Shown here piece by piece: positions 9,196 through 17,546 of a stretch of DNA of 43,733 bases. The position numbers and the translations under genes are program-made. The stretch is from Desulfocapsa sulfexigens (GTDB lineage Bacteria; Desulfobacterota; Desulfobulbia; Desulfobulbales; Desulfocapsaceae). The stretch's first letter is position 1. Each line of letters starts with the position of its first letter. The DNA lies in assembly GCA_015662865.1 (NCBI GenBank), contig DQTH01000173.1, forward strand, positions 1 through 43,733, given 5' to 3'. The notes beneath the pieces were generated by a model. That model saw only the letters and a program-made list of their open reading frames with translations, made no database searches and was not told where the DNA came from.

Positions 9196-10853
9196 TGGAA
9201 GAGAAGAGAATACGGCTGCTTGACATTCAGTTCGCACGATTTCTGGCAAGACGTTCTGCTTTGTCAGATAAGGAAAAAGAGCAGTTTCATGATATTGTGT
9301 GCCGTCTGTCAATGGGACTCGGCGCGGGGGACAGTTGTCTTCCACTGACAGAACAGGAAGAGGTGCTTGTGGAGAGATCAGGATTGTCGGGTTTAAATGA
9401 TCATCCTCTTTGTGTCGTGAATGATTGTCTCTATCTGCAGCGATATTTTGAGCATGAGAAAAGGCTGGCTGAGAAAATAAGGAGTTTTGCCGCATTTCCT
9501 GCAAAGCTTGATGGTGATGAAACTCTTCTGGATCTTCTGTTTGGCAGGAAAAATACGGATGAAACAGACTGGCAGCGGTTTGCAGCCAGCCAGGCACTTG
9601 AGCAGAGTTTTCTTATCATTTCAGGAGGCCCGGGGACCGGAAAGACTACGACTGTTGTGAAAATCCTTGCCCTGCTGCAAAGTGTCGCAGGCAATGGTTT
9701 GCGAATTGCCCTTGCCGCACCCACCGGGAAAGCTGCCATGCGGCTGCAGGAGTCTATCGGGACAAGTGTTCATTCTCTTCCCCTTGATGAATCAATCCTT
9801 AAAAGTATTCCGCTTCAGGCTTCCACTCTGCATCGCCTGCTGGGAGTCAAGCGTCATTCTCCATTTTTTCACCATAATGGAGATAATCCACTTTCTTATG
9901 ATGTGGTGGTGGTGGATGAGGCTTCCATGGTGGATCTGGCACTGATGAATAAACTTGTGGACGCCCTGCACCCGGGAACCCGCCTGATTCTGCTCGGCGA
10001 TAAAAATCAGCTGGCTTCGGTGGAGTCTGGGACAGTGCTTGCTGATTTGATCTCTGCCATGCCTGAAAATACTGTGGAGCTGCAGAGAAGTTATCGCTTT
10101 GACAGGGGGATTCAAAGGTTTGCGGAAGCAATTAATGGGGGCAACAGTCTGCCTGCCTGGAATCTGCTGGTACGGGATGATCCGCAAAATATCTCACTGC
10201 TGGAGGAAGATGCGGCAGAGTATGGCGGAAGAATGTACTGCAGCTACATGTCTGCAGTTCGTCAGGCAGAGACTCTTGATGATTATAAGAGCTTATTTTT
10301 ATCTCTTCAGTCTTTTAAAATTCTCTGTGCCCTCCGTCACGGGCCAGCAGGTGTGTCGGGCATCAATGAGCGTGTTGAACACTATTTGACTACCCAGGGC
10401 TATGATTGCTTTTCCACTGCCTGGTACGGAGGCAGACCTGTCATGATTACCAGAAACGATTATGGTTTGGATCTTTATAATGGGGACATGGGTATCTGCC
10501 TGCCTGACCCTGAAAATCATGAAATAATGAAGGTCTGGTTTGAACGATCCGATGGCAGTCTGCAGGGCTTACTTCCAGGACGGATCTCCAGTTGTCAGAC
10601 TGTTTATGCTCTGACCATTCATAAAAGCCAGGGAACTGAAATCGGTGAGGTTCTGGTGGTACTGCCTGCAAAGGATTCAGAGCTGTTGACCCGTGAGCTT
10701 CTCTATACTGCGATTACACGGGCAAGGCAGAGTGTGAAGATAAAGAGCAGTCGATCTGTTTTTGATCGTACCGTTAATGAGAAAATTAAACGCCACAGTG
10801 GCTTGGCGGTTCGTCTATCCGGGCGGGAAGTTTCGGCAAGAAATGTTGCTTAG
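9195..10853 (+). CDS. recD: RecBCD complex subunit RecD, 5'-3' helicase
   Basis: RecD, 552 residues (E. coli 608), is the 5'-3' SF1B helicase of RecBCD. A short N-terminal region (1-110) that contacts RecC is followed by Walker A SGGPGTGKTTT (Lys150), Walker B VVVDEASMVDLALM, a Q-like GDKNQLASVESG motif, and C-terminal motifs TIHKSQGTE and LLYTAITRARQSV. Its ATG shares one base with the recB stop (TGATG), which indicates coupled translation. The gene is followed by about 77 bp and then the convergent amtB gene. There is no frameshift or missing helicase motif. Confidence 0.95.
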   Translation: MEEKRIRLLDIQFARFLARRSALSDKEKEQFHDIVCRLSMGLGAGDSCLPLTEQEEVLVERSGLSGLNDHPLCVVNDCLYLQRYFEHEKRLAEKIRSFAAFPAKLDGDETLLDLLFGRKNTDETDWQRFAASQALEQSFLIISGGPGTGKTTTVVKILALLQSVAGNGLRIALAAPTGKAAMRLQESIGTSVHSLPLDESILKSIPLQASTLHRLLGVKRHSPFFHHNGDNPLSYDVVVVDEASMVDLALMNKLVDALHPGTRLILLGDKNQLASVESGTVLADLISAMPENTVELQRSYRFDRGIQRFAEAINGGNSLPAWNLLVRDDPQNISLLEEDAAEYGGRMYCSYMSAVRQAETLDDYKSLFLSLQSFKILCALRHGPAGVSGINERVEHYLTTQGYDCFSTAWYGGRPVMITRNDYGLDLYNGDMGICLPDPENHEIMKVWFERSDGSLQGLLPGRISSCQTVYALTIHKSQGTEIGEVLVVLPAKDSELLTRELLYTAITRARQSVKIKSSRSVFDRTVNEKIKRHSGLAVRLSGREVSARNVA

Positions 10854-10871
10854 CCTATGAAAGAGAAAAGA

Positions 10872-10917
10872 ACGACCGCCCCTGCAAGGAGGAGATGGGA
10901 GACGCAGGAGCAGTCGT
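10872..10917 (-). terminator. Terminator of the glnK-amtB operon
   Basis: Arms at 10872-10885 and 10904-10917 form a 14-bp stem with two mismatches. Read on the minus strand the stem is followed by TCTTTTCTCTTT, which suits termination after amtB. On the plus strand no T-run follows, so it is probably not a recD terminator. Confidence 0.7.
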
Positions 10918-10930
10918 AGAGGAGTTATTC

Positions 10931-12259
10931 TTAATTGAGAGTCTGGAAGTCGTTGTAAGCGTGGGCGCCGTGTTCCACAATATCCACACCCATTATTTCA
11001 TCTTCTCTGCTGACTCGAAGACCAATGGTCATGTCAATCACCTTGAAGAGGATGAATGCAACGCCAAATGACCAGACAAAAGCTGCGCCGATTCCAACAA
11101 GCTGGGTGGTGATGATCTTTGCACTTGTTCCGCCCATGTTGAAGAGTCCGGCTGCCAGGGTTCCCCAGGCACCACAGACACCATGCACTGAGATAGCGCC
11201 AACTGGATCATCAATATGGATTTTATCAATTATAACTACGGAGAAGACAACAAGTACTCCTGAGATAGCACCAATAATGACAGCACTGGTGGGTGAAACA
11301 TTTGCGCATCCTGCAGTGATTCCAACAAGGCCTGCCAGCGCACCATTCAAGCTCATACCGATATCCGGTTTTTTGAACATGATCCAGGAGGTAAACATGG
11401 CAAAGATGGATCCAAGTGCAGCCGAGAGATTGGTGGTTACAAAAATCATGGCAATGGAGCTGTCTCCGGTTGTGGTGGAGCCGGGATTAAAGCCGAACCA
11501 GCCCAGCCAGAGAATAAATACACCAATTGCAGCCATGGGGATGTTGTGACCGGGAATTGCCCGCACTTCCCCTTTTTTTCCATATTTGCCAAGACGGGGG
11601 CCGAGAACTATGGCTCCTGCCAGTGCTGCCCAGCCGCCGATTGAATGAACCACGGTGGAACCTGCAAAATCGATGAATCCCATGCCTTCAAGCCAGCCAC
11701 CACCGTTGAGCAGTGACCCCCATGCCCATGAACCAAAAACCGGATAAATAAAGGCACATACAAAAAAGGAGTAGATCAGATAGCCGGTGAATTTTGTCCG
11801 TTCAGCCACAGCACCTGAAACAATTGTTGCTGCAGTTGCGGCGAAGACACACTGGAACATCCAGAAGGCGAGTACCCACTGGTCACCCTCAGGGCCGCTC
11901 CATCCGGAAAGAAAAAATCCATCGGTTCCAAACCAGCCTGTTTTGGTGCTGCCGAACATGATACCAAAACCTATGGCCCAGAAGGCCACTGATCCAATGG
12001 AAAAATCCATGAGATTTTTCATCATGATATTCACGGCACTTTTGGCACGGGTGAAACCTGACTCAACCATGGCAAATCCGGCCTGCATGAAAAAAACAAG
12101 GCAGGCAGCAATCAGTGTCCAGACGTAATTTAAATTCACCTGGAGAAGATCTATTGCTTCTTTGTTTGTGGTGATGGTGATTTCAGCGGCTTTTTCCCCG
12201 GCCATTGCAATGACCGGGATGGTTAGAAAAAAGGCGAGTGGCCAAAGTATTTTTTTCAT
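10931..12259 (-). CDS. amtB: Ammonium transporter AmtB
   Basis: Ammonium/ammonia channel of the Amt/MEP/Rh family, 442 residues with about 11 membrane segments after an N-terminal signal-like segment (1-20). The pore twin histidines are visible: His205 in STVVHSIGGW and His359 in AISVHGVCGAW. AGFAMVESGFTRAKS and WGSLLNGGGWLEGMGFIDFAGS are family signatures. The C-terminal tail (GLRVSREDEIMGVDIVEHGAHAY), where PII docks in E. coli, is also present. It lies 113 bp downstream of glnK on the same strand, the standard glnK-amtB arrangement. GGAGAACG precedes the ATG. It imports ammonium under nitrogen limitation and is closed by deuridylylated GlnK in characterised systems. Confidence 0.96.
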   Translation of the reverse strand: MKKILWPLAFFLTIPVIAMAGEKAAEITITTNKEAIDLLQVNLNYVWTLIAACLVFFMQAGFAMVESGFTRAKSAVNIMMKNLMDFSIGSVAFWAIGFGIMFGSTKTGWFGTDGFFLSGWSGPEGDQWVLAFWMFQCVFAATAATIVSGAVAERTKFTGYLIYSFFVCAFIYPVFGSWAWGSLLNGGGWLEGMGFIDFAGSTVVHSIGGWAALAGAIVLGPRLGKYGKKGEVRAIPGHNIPMAAIGVFILWLGWFGFNPGSTTTGDSSIAMIFVTTNLSAALGSIFAMFTSWIMFKKPDIGMSLNGALAGLVGITAGCANVSPTSAVIIGAISGVLVVFSVVIIDKIHIDDPVGAISVHGVCGAWGTLAAGLFNMGGTSAKIITTQLVGIGAAFVWSFGVAFILFKVIDMTIGLRVSREDEIMGVDIVEHGAHAYNDFQTLN

Positions 12260-12372
12260 GAGATCGTTCTCCTTCTATTGCTTTTATAGATTTTTGTTTT
12301 GTGAAATTTGTTGCCGGAGTGGCCAGCTTTCATGTATACCTGCCACGGGCGCGACTACTCCAGCTATGGTGG

Positions 12373-12783
<411 letters not shown>

Positions 12784-12849
12784 TTAACTGAAAGATGTAT
12801 TTTGTTGATATGATAACGTTTCTTTGTGTACATCTGTAGTGCGGGAGGA

Positions 12850-12903
12850 TTTGTCAGACAAAAATGTAATATTTGCAAGTGTAAAAATAGCAAAAATGTA
12901 ATA
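12850..12903 (-). promoter_or_regulatory. Candidate activator sites upstream of the glnK promoter
   Basis: A perfect 6-1-6 palindrome TTTGTC-A-GACAAA (12850-12862) and a direct repeat CAAAAATGTAATA (12859-12871 and 12891-12903, 32 bp apart, about three helical turns) lie 70-125 bp upstream of the sigma-54 promoter. That is the usual distance for an enhancer-binding protein. They do not match the enteric NtrC consensus, so the protein that binds is unknown. Confidence 0.35.
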
Positions 12904-13077
12904 AATTTATTGGACGGATGCCTATGCTGTCTGTTGTTTAATACAGGACGTGGGACTTTGTTTTTTATTCATGAATCTGAAAAGGTTCGTGAAAAAAAAA
13001 TCCTTGAGATACACTAAATAAGGAAAAGAGAAATGATCGTATTTACTGCTGGTTGGACAGATTTTCAGTGGCAGTGA

Positions 13078-13250
13078 TGATAAACTCGTAAAGAGTTAAA
13101 ATCAAAGATGGATTTGTAAAAAACTTCATATTCGAGGCGCGTTTATGCCCTTGGCTACAAAAATCAAATCATTTCAACGTGCCAAGGTACGTTGAAATGA
13201 TTTGATTTTTGTAGCAACGAAGAAGATGGAGAGTTTTTACGAATCCATCT
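13078..13250 (+). repeat. Family-1 palindromic repeat, copy 1 (complete)
   Basis: A 173-bp non-coding element beginning TGATAAACTCGTAAA and ending GAATCCATCT. The outer arms (ATGGATTTGTAAAAAACTTC near 13109 and AAGATGGAGAGTTTTTACG near 13221) are roughly complementary. The core is a perfect 26-bp inverted repeat, 13155-13180 against 13189-13214, with an 8-base loop GCCAAGGT. Conserved blocks ATATTCGAGGCGCG and CAACGAAGAAGATGGAGAG recur in copies 2 and 3. It ends 33 bp before a start codon. No coding capacity; probably MITE- or REP-like. Confidence 0.9.
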
Positions 13251-13283
13251 TTTATGAATAGATTAGAAAAAGGTGAGTTACTG

Positions 13284-13616
13284 ATGGCTGATTTTTTTGC
13301 AAAAATCTGGGCATGGATTGAGTCGACCCATGTTCGCGAGCAGGTGGCAGATGTGGATTATGTGGGGCTTTTCAGTAATCCCTGGTTCATGGTTCCTTTT
13401 GTCGCACTTGTATTTTATCTTCTTTATAAGCAGGCATTTCGAGATTTGATCATTATTTCTTCATTTGTCGGTGTCTGGTGGGTGAGCGGAACTGAATATA
13501 TGCATACTCTGGTCATCGGAGATGAATTGCAGATCAGTAAGATTCTTCCGGTACTGTTTGGTGGGGCGGCTTTGCTCGGATTTCTTATTTATATGCTCTT
13601 TGGCCGTTCTGACTAA
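13284..13616 (+). CDS. Small membrane protein of unknown function
   Basis: I do not recognise this 110-residue protein. A polar, amphipathic N-terminus (MADFFAKIWAWIESTHVREQVADVDYVGLF) is followed by three probable membrane helices: about 37-51 (MVPFVALVFYLLY), 57-73 (LIIISSFVGVWWVSG) and 87-106 (ILPVLFGGAALLGFLIYMLF). I chose the ATG at 13284, preceded by AAAGGTGAG; an in-frame ATG lies 30 bp earlier but has no ribosome site. It lies 54 bp upstream of a Cys4-cNMP-DUF4388 regulator on the same strand and is probably cotranscribed with it. A family-1 repeat ends 33 bp upstream, so its promoter must lie in or before that repeat. Confidence 0.75.
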   Translation: MADFFAKIWAWIESTHVREQVADVDYVGLFSNPWFMVPFVALVFYLLYKQAFRDLIIISSFVGVWWVSGTEYMHTLVIGDELQISKILPVLFGGAALLGFLIYMLFGRSD

Positions 13617-13670
13617 TGAATTCAGTGATCATTTTACATTTCAGTTCGCCAGGTTCAGAGGATATGGCCT

Positions 13671-14741
13671 ATGCAGTTTCGTAGCGGTGTATTCATTATC
13701 ACTGAAGAGAGGCATTGCCCGCTTTATAATGTTGGCGAAGAATTACATGTGGATGAGGGGGTTCTTAAGCTGCCGGCAGCCAAGCCGACCTGTCTCACTC
13801 TCACCAGAGATCTTATTGAATTGGCCTCGGAAGATGTTGCTTATGAGCGGTATCTTCAGGGCAGTAGGAAAAAGACTAAATTTGAGTGTGGTGGCTGTAC
13901 TGGCATTATACGCTTCGAATTTAAAAAAGAAAAAGAGTTCGCCACTATTCAAATGAAGCTTCTGGCTGCTTCTGAGAGACGTGAGAAACTGAAGGCAATC
14001 TCGCATTTTTCCGGACTTTTGCGGAGAATTGAGATCTTTCAGCCTCTTTCCGACGATGATCTTCTTGATCTTACAACCCTTTTAAAGCTACATGATTATA
14101 ACTGGGGTTTTCCCATTCTTCAGAAAGGTGACCCTGCTTCCAATCTTTTTATTATCATAAATGGAAGAGTGGAGGTTATGGATGAGGACGGGGTAACACT
14201 CGCTGAAATGGGACGCGGGGAAGTTTTTGGCGAAATGAGTCTTTTGTCTGGAGACAGGGTTACCACAACCATCATGGCCATGGAACCCTGTCAGATTGCA
14301 AGCCTCAGTCAGAAAAATTTTCGTCACGTTTTAAACCGCTTTCCTGCCTTACAGGTATTTTTCTATAAACTACTGGTGAGCAGAATCACAACTATCAACT
14401 ACCAGCGAGCCGAGGAGCTTGCTTCCGGGATGGTTGGACAGCTTGCAGATATCCCACCTGTTGAATTGTGTCAGATGATTAACTCCAATCAGAAAACAGG
14501 TCGCCTGAAGGTGGAAGTGGGAGAAAAGAAGGCAAATCTTCTTTTTAATGAAGGGGAACTTGTTTACGCAACCTACAATTCCAAAGAAGGTCGCGAAGCT
14601 TTTTACGATGTTCTGGCCTTGAACGAAGGTCGGTTTAAATTCGTTCATGGCCTGAGTTTGCGTGAGATGGAAATGGATATTCTTGGCGGCTTTATGGGTA
14701 TGCTCATGGAAGGCATGAAGCGTATTGATGATGTTTTTTGA
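13671..14741 (+). CDS. Cys4 domain - cNMP-binding-like - DUF4388 (PATAN) regulator, paralogue 1
   Basis: A 356-residue cytoplasmic regulator with three parts. Residues 1-100 carry four cysteines, Cys16 (HCPLYN), Cys41 (KPTC) and Cys73/Cys76 (CGGC), and recall the small TIGR04076-type proteins. Residues about 118-240 are a cNMP-binding fold (FGEMSLLSGDRVTTT). Residues about 252-350 are a DUF4388/PATAN domain (CQMINSNQKTGRLKVE, LLFNEGELVYA). There is no DNA-binding HTH, so it is not a CRP-type transcription factor. The arginine that binds the cyclic phosphate in CAP is Val here, so canonical cAMP binding is doubtful. A paralogue with all four cysteines lies at 42563-43654. It follows a small membrane protein gene. 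Protein-protein signalling is inferred. Confidence 0.85.
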   Translation: MQFRSGVFIITEERHCPLYNVGEELHVDEGVLKLPAAKPTCLTLTRDLIELASEDVAYERYLQGSRKKTKFECGGCTGIIRFEFKKEKEFATIQMKLLAASERREKLKAISHFSGLLRRIEIFQPLSDDDLLDLTTLLKLHDYNWGFPILQKGDPASNLFIIINGRVEVMDEDGVTLAEMGRGEVFGEMSLLSGDRVTTTIMAMEPCQIASLSQKNFRHVLNRFPALQVFFYKLLVSRITTINYQRAEELASGMVGQLADIPPVELCQMINSNQKTGRLKVEVGEKKANLLFNEGELVYATYNSKEGREAFYDVLALNEGRFKFVHGLSLREMEMDILGGFMGMLMEGMKRIDDVF

Positions 14742-14959
14742 AAAATTATTGGTTAAGTTAGAGTCCTGAGTATTCGTGTATCGTAGGAATTTTGCTTTTT
14801 TCTCAAAGTGTTTATTAGACAGGCAAAAGATGGTTTATAAAAAAAATGGCCTATCTGGCTATCTTCTCCCTTTCTTCCCATGGACTCTCCCAGTAGTATG
14901 ATTGCTGTCTTTGATGAAATTATTATGAACAATGAAACATAGAGTAAAGGACTTTAGTG

Positions 14960-15463
14960 ATGAAAAAGAAAATGGAAAAGGCTCTGAATAAACAAGTTAA
15001 TGCAGAAATGTATTCCAGTTATCTCTATCTGGCGATGGAATCCTATTTCCAGTCAATCAGCCTTCCCGGCTGTGCCAAATGGATGCGCGCTCAGGTACAG
15101 GAAGAGATGTTTCATGCCATGAAAATTTATGATTATGTCCATGAAAGGGGTGGTAAAATGCAGTTTGAAGCCATTGCCAAGCCTGAAACAGAATGGGATT
15201 CTCCGTTGGTTGCTTTTGAACATATCCTGGAGCATGAGGAAAAAGTGACGAAGCTTATCAATGATCTCATCGATGTCGCCCTTGATGTTCGTGATCATGC
15301 TGCAAAGGCCTTCCTTGACTGGTTTATCACTGAGCAGGTTGAGGAAGAGGCCACTGTGGGAGGGATTGTGGATCGTCTTCGGTTGATTGGTGATGGTTCC
15401 AGTGGATTGTTTATGCTTGATTCAGAACTGGCAAAAAGAGTATTCACCCTGCCTGTAAAATAA
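14960..15463 (+). CDS. ftnA: Non-haem ferritin (FtnA type)
   Basis: A 167-residue bacterial ferritin that oxidises and stores iron in a 24-subunit shell. Ferroxidase-site residues are visible at the usual spacing: Glu16 (NAEMYSSYLY), Glu49 and His52 (EEMFHAMKIYDYV), plus the later EQVEEEA. The haem-binding Met of bacterioferritin is not evident, so this is ferritin rather than Bfr. The ATG at 14960 follows AAAGGA by 8 nt; a GTG one codon earlier is less likely. It appears monocistronic with a terminator behind it. In anaerobes such proteins also protect against oxygen and peroxide. Confidence 0.93.
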   Translation: MKKKMEKALNKQVNAEMYSSYLYLAMESYFQSISLPGCAKWMRAQVQEEMFHAMKIYDYVHERGGKMQFEAIAKPETEWDSPLVAFEHILEHEEKVTKLINDLIDVALDVRDHAAKAFLDWFITEQVEEEATVGGIVDRLRLIGDGSSGLFMLDSELAKRVFTLPVK

Positions 15464-15470
15464 TTAATTC

Positions 15471-15511
15471 ATAACCTTGTTTTCTTACAAATGAGGGTTA
15501 TTTTCTTTTTT
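15471..15511 (+). terminator. Probable terminator after ferritin
   Basis: ATAACC (from 15471) pairs with GGTTAT (to about 15501) across a loop of about 18 bases, followed by TTTTCTTTTTT. The stem is short, so this is probable rather than certain. Confidence 0.5.
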
Positions 15512-15542
15512 GATATAAATTCTCATTATGAAGAGGTTATGA

Positions 15543-16247
15543 ATGAACAGGAAGATAAAAAAAGAAGTCTTAGCACTTTTGGCCGCCGGGAATTTGGAAA
15601 ACAGCCGTCGTGAACTGGAAAAATATGAAGAACAGGGGCTGGTAAATCCCTTGTTTTCAGCATTATACCGGCCTGAAGAAATACTTCGCTGGCATACGGT
15701 GACAATCTTTGGTGAAGTACTGGCCCGCCTTGCAGATAAAAATATGGAAGCGGCACGAATTGTAATGCGTCGTTATCTCTGGAGTCTGAATGATGAATCC
15801 GGTGGCATTGGCTGGGGAGCACCTGAGGCCATGGCTGAGGCCATGTACCATAATGACCGGCTCTGTGACGAATATCTCCATATGCTGATTTCCTATATGC
15901 GGCCTGACGGGCCCCTCGAACATCAGGATGGGAATTTTCTTGAACTTCCCGAGCTGCAGCGTGGTCTTCTCTGGGGAATCGGACGCCTTGCAGAAAAACG
16001 TGCGGCCCTGTTACAGGAAAAGGAAGTCATCCCGGATTTGGTTGCATATCTGTCCTCAAAGGATGCAGCTGTACGGGGACTGTCAGCAAGAGCCTTGGGG
16101 CTTCTGGGTGCTGGTGATACAGTGGATGCCTTACTGGATGATCACCGTTCCCTGCGATTTTATCATGATGGTGAAACTTCGGTTGTTACGGTATCAGAAC
16201 TGGCTAATGCGTCTCTTGGTCAAACAGAAACTCTTTATGCGGCATAG
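15543..16247 (+). CDS. DVU0298-family HEAT-repeat protein
   Basis: A 234-residue soluble helical-repeat protein resembling the DVU0298 family found in sulfate reducers and relatives. The hallmark block is present: RIVMRRYLWSLNDESGGIGW followed by GAPEAMAEAMYHN, then DGNFLELPELQRGLLWGIGRLA. A HEAT repeat closes the protein (SSKDAAVRGLSARALGLLGA). Its biochemical role is unknown; HEAT repeats normally form binding surfaces. AGAGG stands 6 nt before the ATG. It precedes the nitrilase-RfaE2 gene by 9 bp, so the two are very probably cotranscribed. The family assignment comes from remembered signatures, not a search. Confidence 0.8.
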   Translation: MNRKIKKEVLALLAAGNLENSRRELEKYEEQGLVNPLFSALYRPEEILRWHTVTIFGEVLARLADKNMEAARIVMRRYLWSLNDESGGIGWGAPEAMAEAMYHNDRLCDEYLHMLISYMRPDGPLEHQDGNFLELPELQRGLLWGIGRLAEKRAALLQEKEVIPDLVAYLSSKDAAVRGLSARALGLLGAGDTVDALLDDHRSLRFYHDGETSVVTVSELANASLGQTETLYAA

Positions 16248-16256
16248 ATAATAAAA

Positions 16257-17534
16257 ATGGGTTCCAGTGTGTTAGAAGAATCAATTTCCCGGCTGGGTTT
16301 TCTCCAGTTTGAGATTTCAGCAGGTGATATCAGAGGAAACATGGAGCAGGTCAAAAAAGGCCTTGACCTTCTGGCACCGGATCCAGGAAGCCTGATAGCA
16401 CTGCCTGAGATGTGGGCCACCGGCTTTGTTTATAAAGAGCTCGGTGATTTCAGTGATGAAATCCCCGCTCTTCTCACAGAACTGGATGAGCTGGCAATGT
16501 CATATAACATTGTACTGGCTGGCTCACTTCCCTATAAAAAGGAAGGCTCTCTTTATAATAGTCTTTTCTTCTCCGGGGTGGGGTTTCCGCTCTCCAGGGG
16601 CATGGCCAAGCAGCATATGTTTTCCTTCTGGAAGGAAGATTTATGGTTCCAGCCCGGTAAAAGACCTGCACCTGTTGTTTTACCCGGTGGCGATTGTATT
16701 GGTGGCTTTGTCTGTTATGACCTGCGTTTTCCGGAATCGGTTACGGCTCAATGTCAGCAGGGAGCTGAGATTCTTCTCATGTCTGCCCAATGGCCTCTGG
16801 CGCGCATCAAGCAGTGGAAAGTTCTTCTTCAGGCAAGGGCAATTGAAAACCAGGCCTTTGTTGTGGCAGCAAACAGTTGCGGGAAATGGGAAGGTTTGCA
16901 GATGGGCGGACATTCCCTGGTCATTGCTCCTGATGGTGAGATCCTGGCTGAAGCAGGAGAAGAACAGGAGTCAGTTGCTGTCCCTCTGAACAGAGAAGTG
17001 CAAAAAGAATTGCGGGAGCGTTTTAACAGTGTTGCTCCTTCACCCTGGTCTGTTGAAGATAGCGAAAAAATTCTGCTTTTACATACGCTTGCTGAAATCG
17101 TTGCCAGGCGCAAAAGAACAGGACAAAAAGTTGTTTTCACAAACGGTTGTTTTGATATCATCCATGCCGGACACGTGGACTATCTGCAGAAAGCCAGACG
17201 GCAGGGCGACTTTCTGGTGCTTGGATTAAATGATGATCAGTCGATTCGTTCCATAAAGGGACCAAACCGTCCGGTTAACAATGAGATGCAGAGGGCCAGG
17301 GTTCTTGCCGCACTCGGCTGTGTTGATGCAATTGTTCTTTTTGGTGAAGACACTCCAATAAATCTTATCACCACGCTTTGCCCCGATGTGCTTGTGAAAG
17401 GGGCGGATTGGGCAGAGGATGAAATCGTAGGTGCTGCTGAAGTGAAAGCTGCTGGCGGTCGGGTTGAGCGAATTCCGTTTACCAGTCAAACATCCACTTC
17501 AGCGCTGATTGATCAGATCAAATCAGATTCCTGA
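16257..17534 (+). CDS. rfaE2: Nitrilase-family hydrolase fused to RfaE2 heptose-1-P nucleotidyltransferase
   Basis: A single 425-residue reading frame joins two enzymes normally encoded apart. Residues about 12-265 are a carbon-nitrogen hydrolase with the Glu51 (LPEMWATG), Lys118 (AKQHMF) and Cys153 (FVCYDLRFPE) triad intact. It most resembles omega-amidase/YafV-like branches. Residues about 285-425 are the RfaE/HldE C-terminal domain, which transfers a nucleotide to D-beta-heptose 1-phosphate in LPS core synthesis: FTNGCFDIIHAGH with the HxGH site at 303-306, LGLNDD and SIKGPNRPVN. No linker damage or frameshift is visible. The kinase half of HldE is absent and would have to be elsewhere. 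It follows the DVU0298 gene by 9 bp and converges on recA with 12 bp between stop codons. The start lacks a clear Shine-Dalgarno sequence. Confidence 0.9.
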   Translation: MGSSVLEESISRLGFLQFEISAGDIRGNMEQVKKGLDLLAPDPGSLIALPEMWATGFVYKELGDFSDEIPALLTELDELAMSYNIVLAGSLPYKKEGSLYNSLFFSGVGFPLSRGMAKQHMFSFWKEDLWFQPGKRPAPVVLPGGDCIGGFVCYDLRFPESVTAQCQQGAEILLMSAQWPLARIKQWKVLLQARAIENQAFVVAANSCGKWEGLQMGGHSLVIAPDGEILAEAGEEQESVAVPLNREVQKELRERFNSVAPSPWSVEDSEKILLLHTLAEIVARRKRTGQKVVFTNGCFDIIHAGHVDYLQKARRQGDFLVLGLNDDQSIRSIKGPNRPVNNEMQRARVLAALGCVDAIVLFGEDTPINLITTLCPDVLVKGADWAEDEIVGAAEVKAAGGRVERIPFTSQTSTSALIDQIKSDS

Positions 17535-17546
17535 GGGAAAAAGCTG

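Noticed and set aside
13078-13250. CRISPR array
   Set aside because: Repeats are single, dispersed and palindromic, with no regular spacers and no cas genes.
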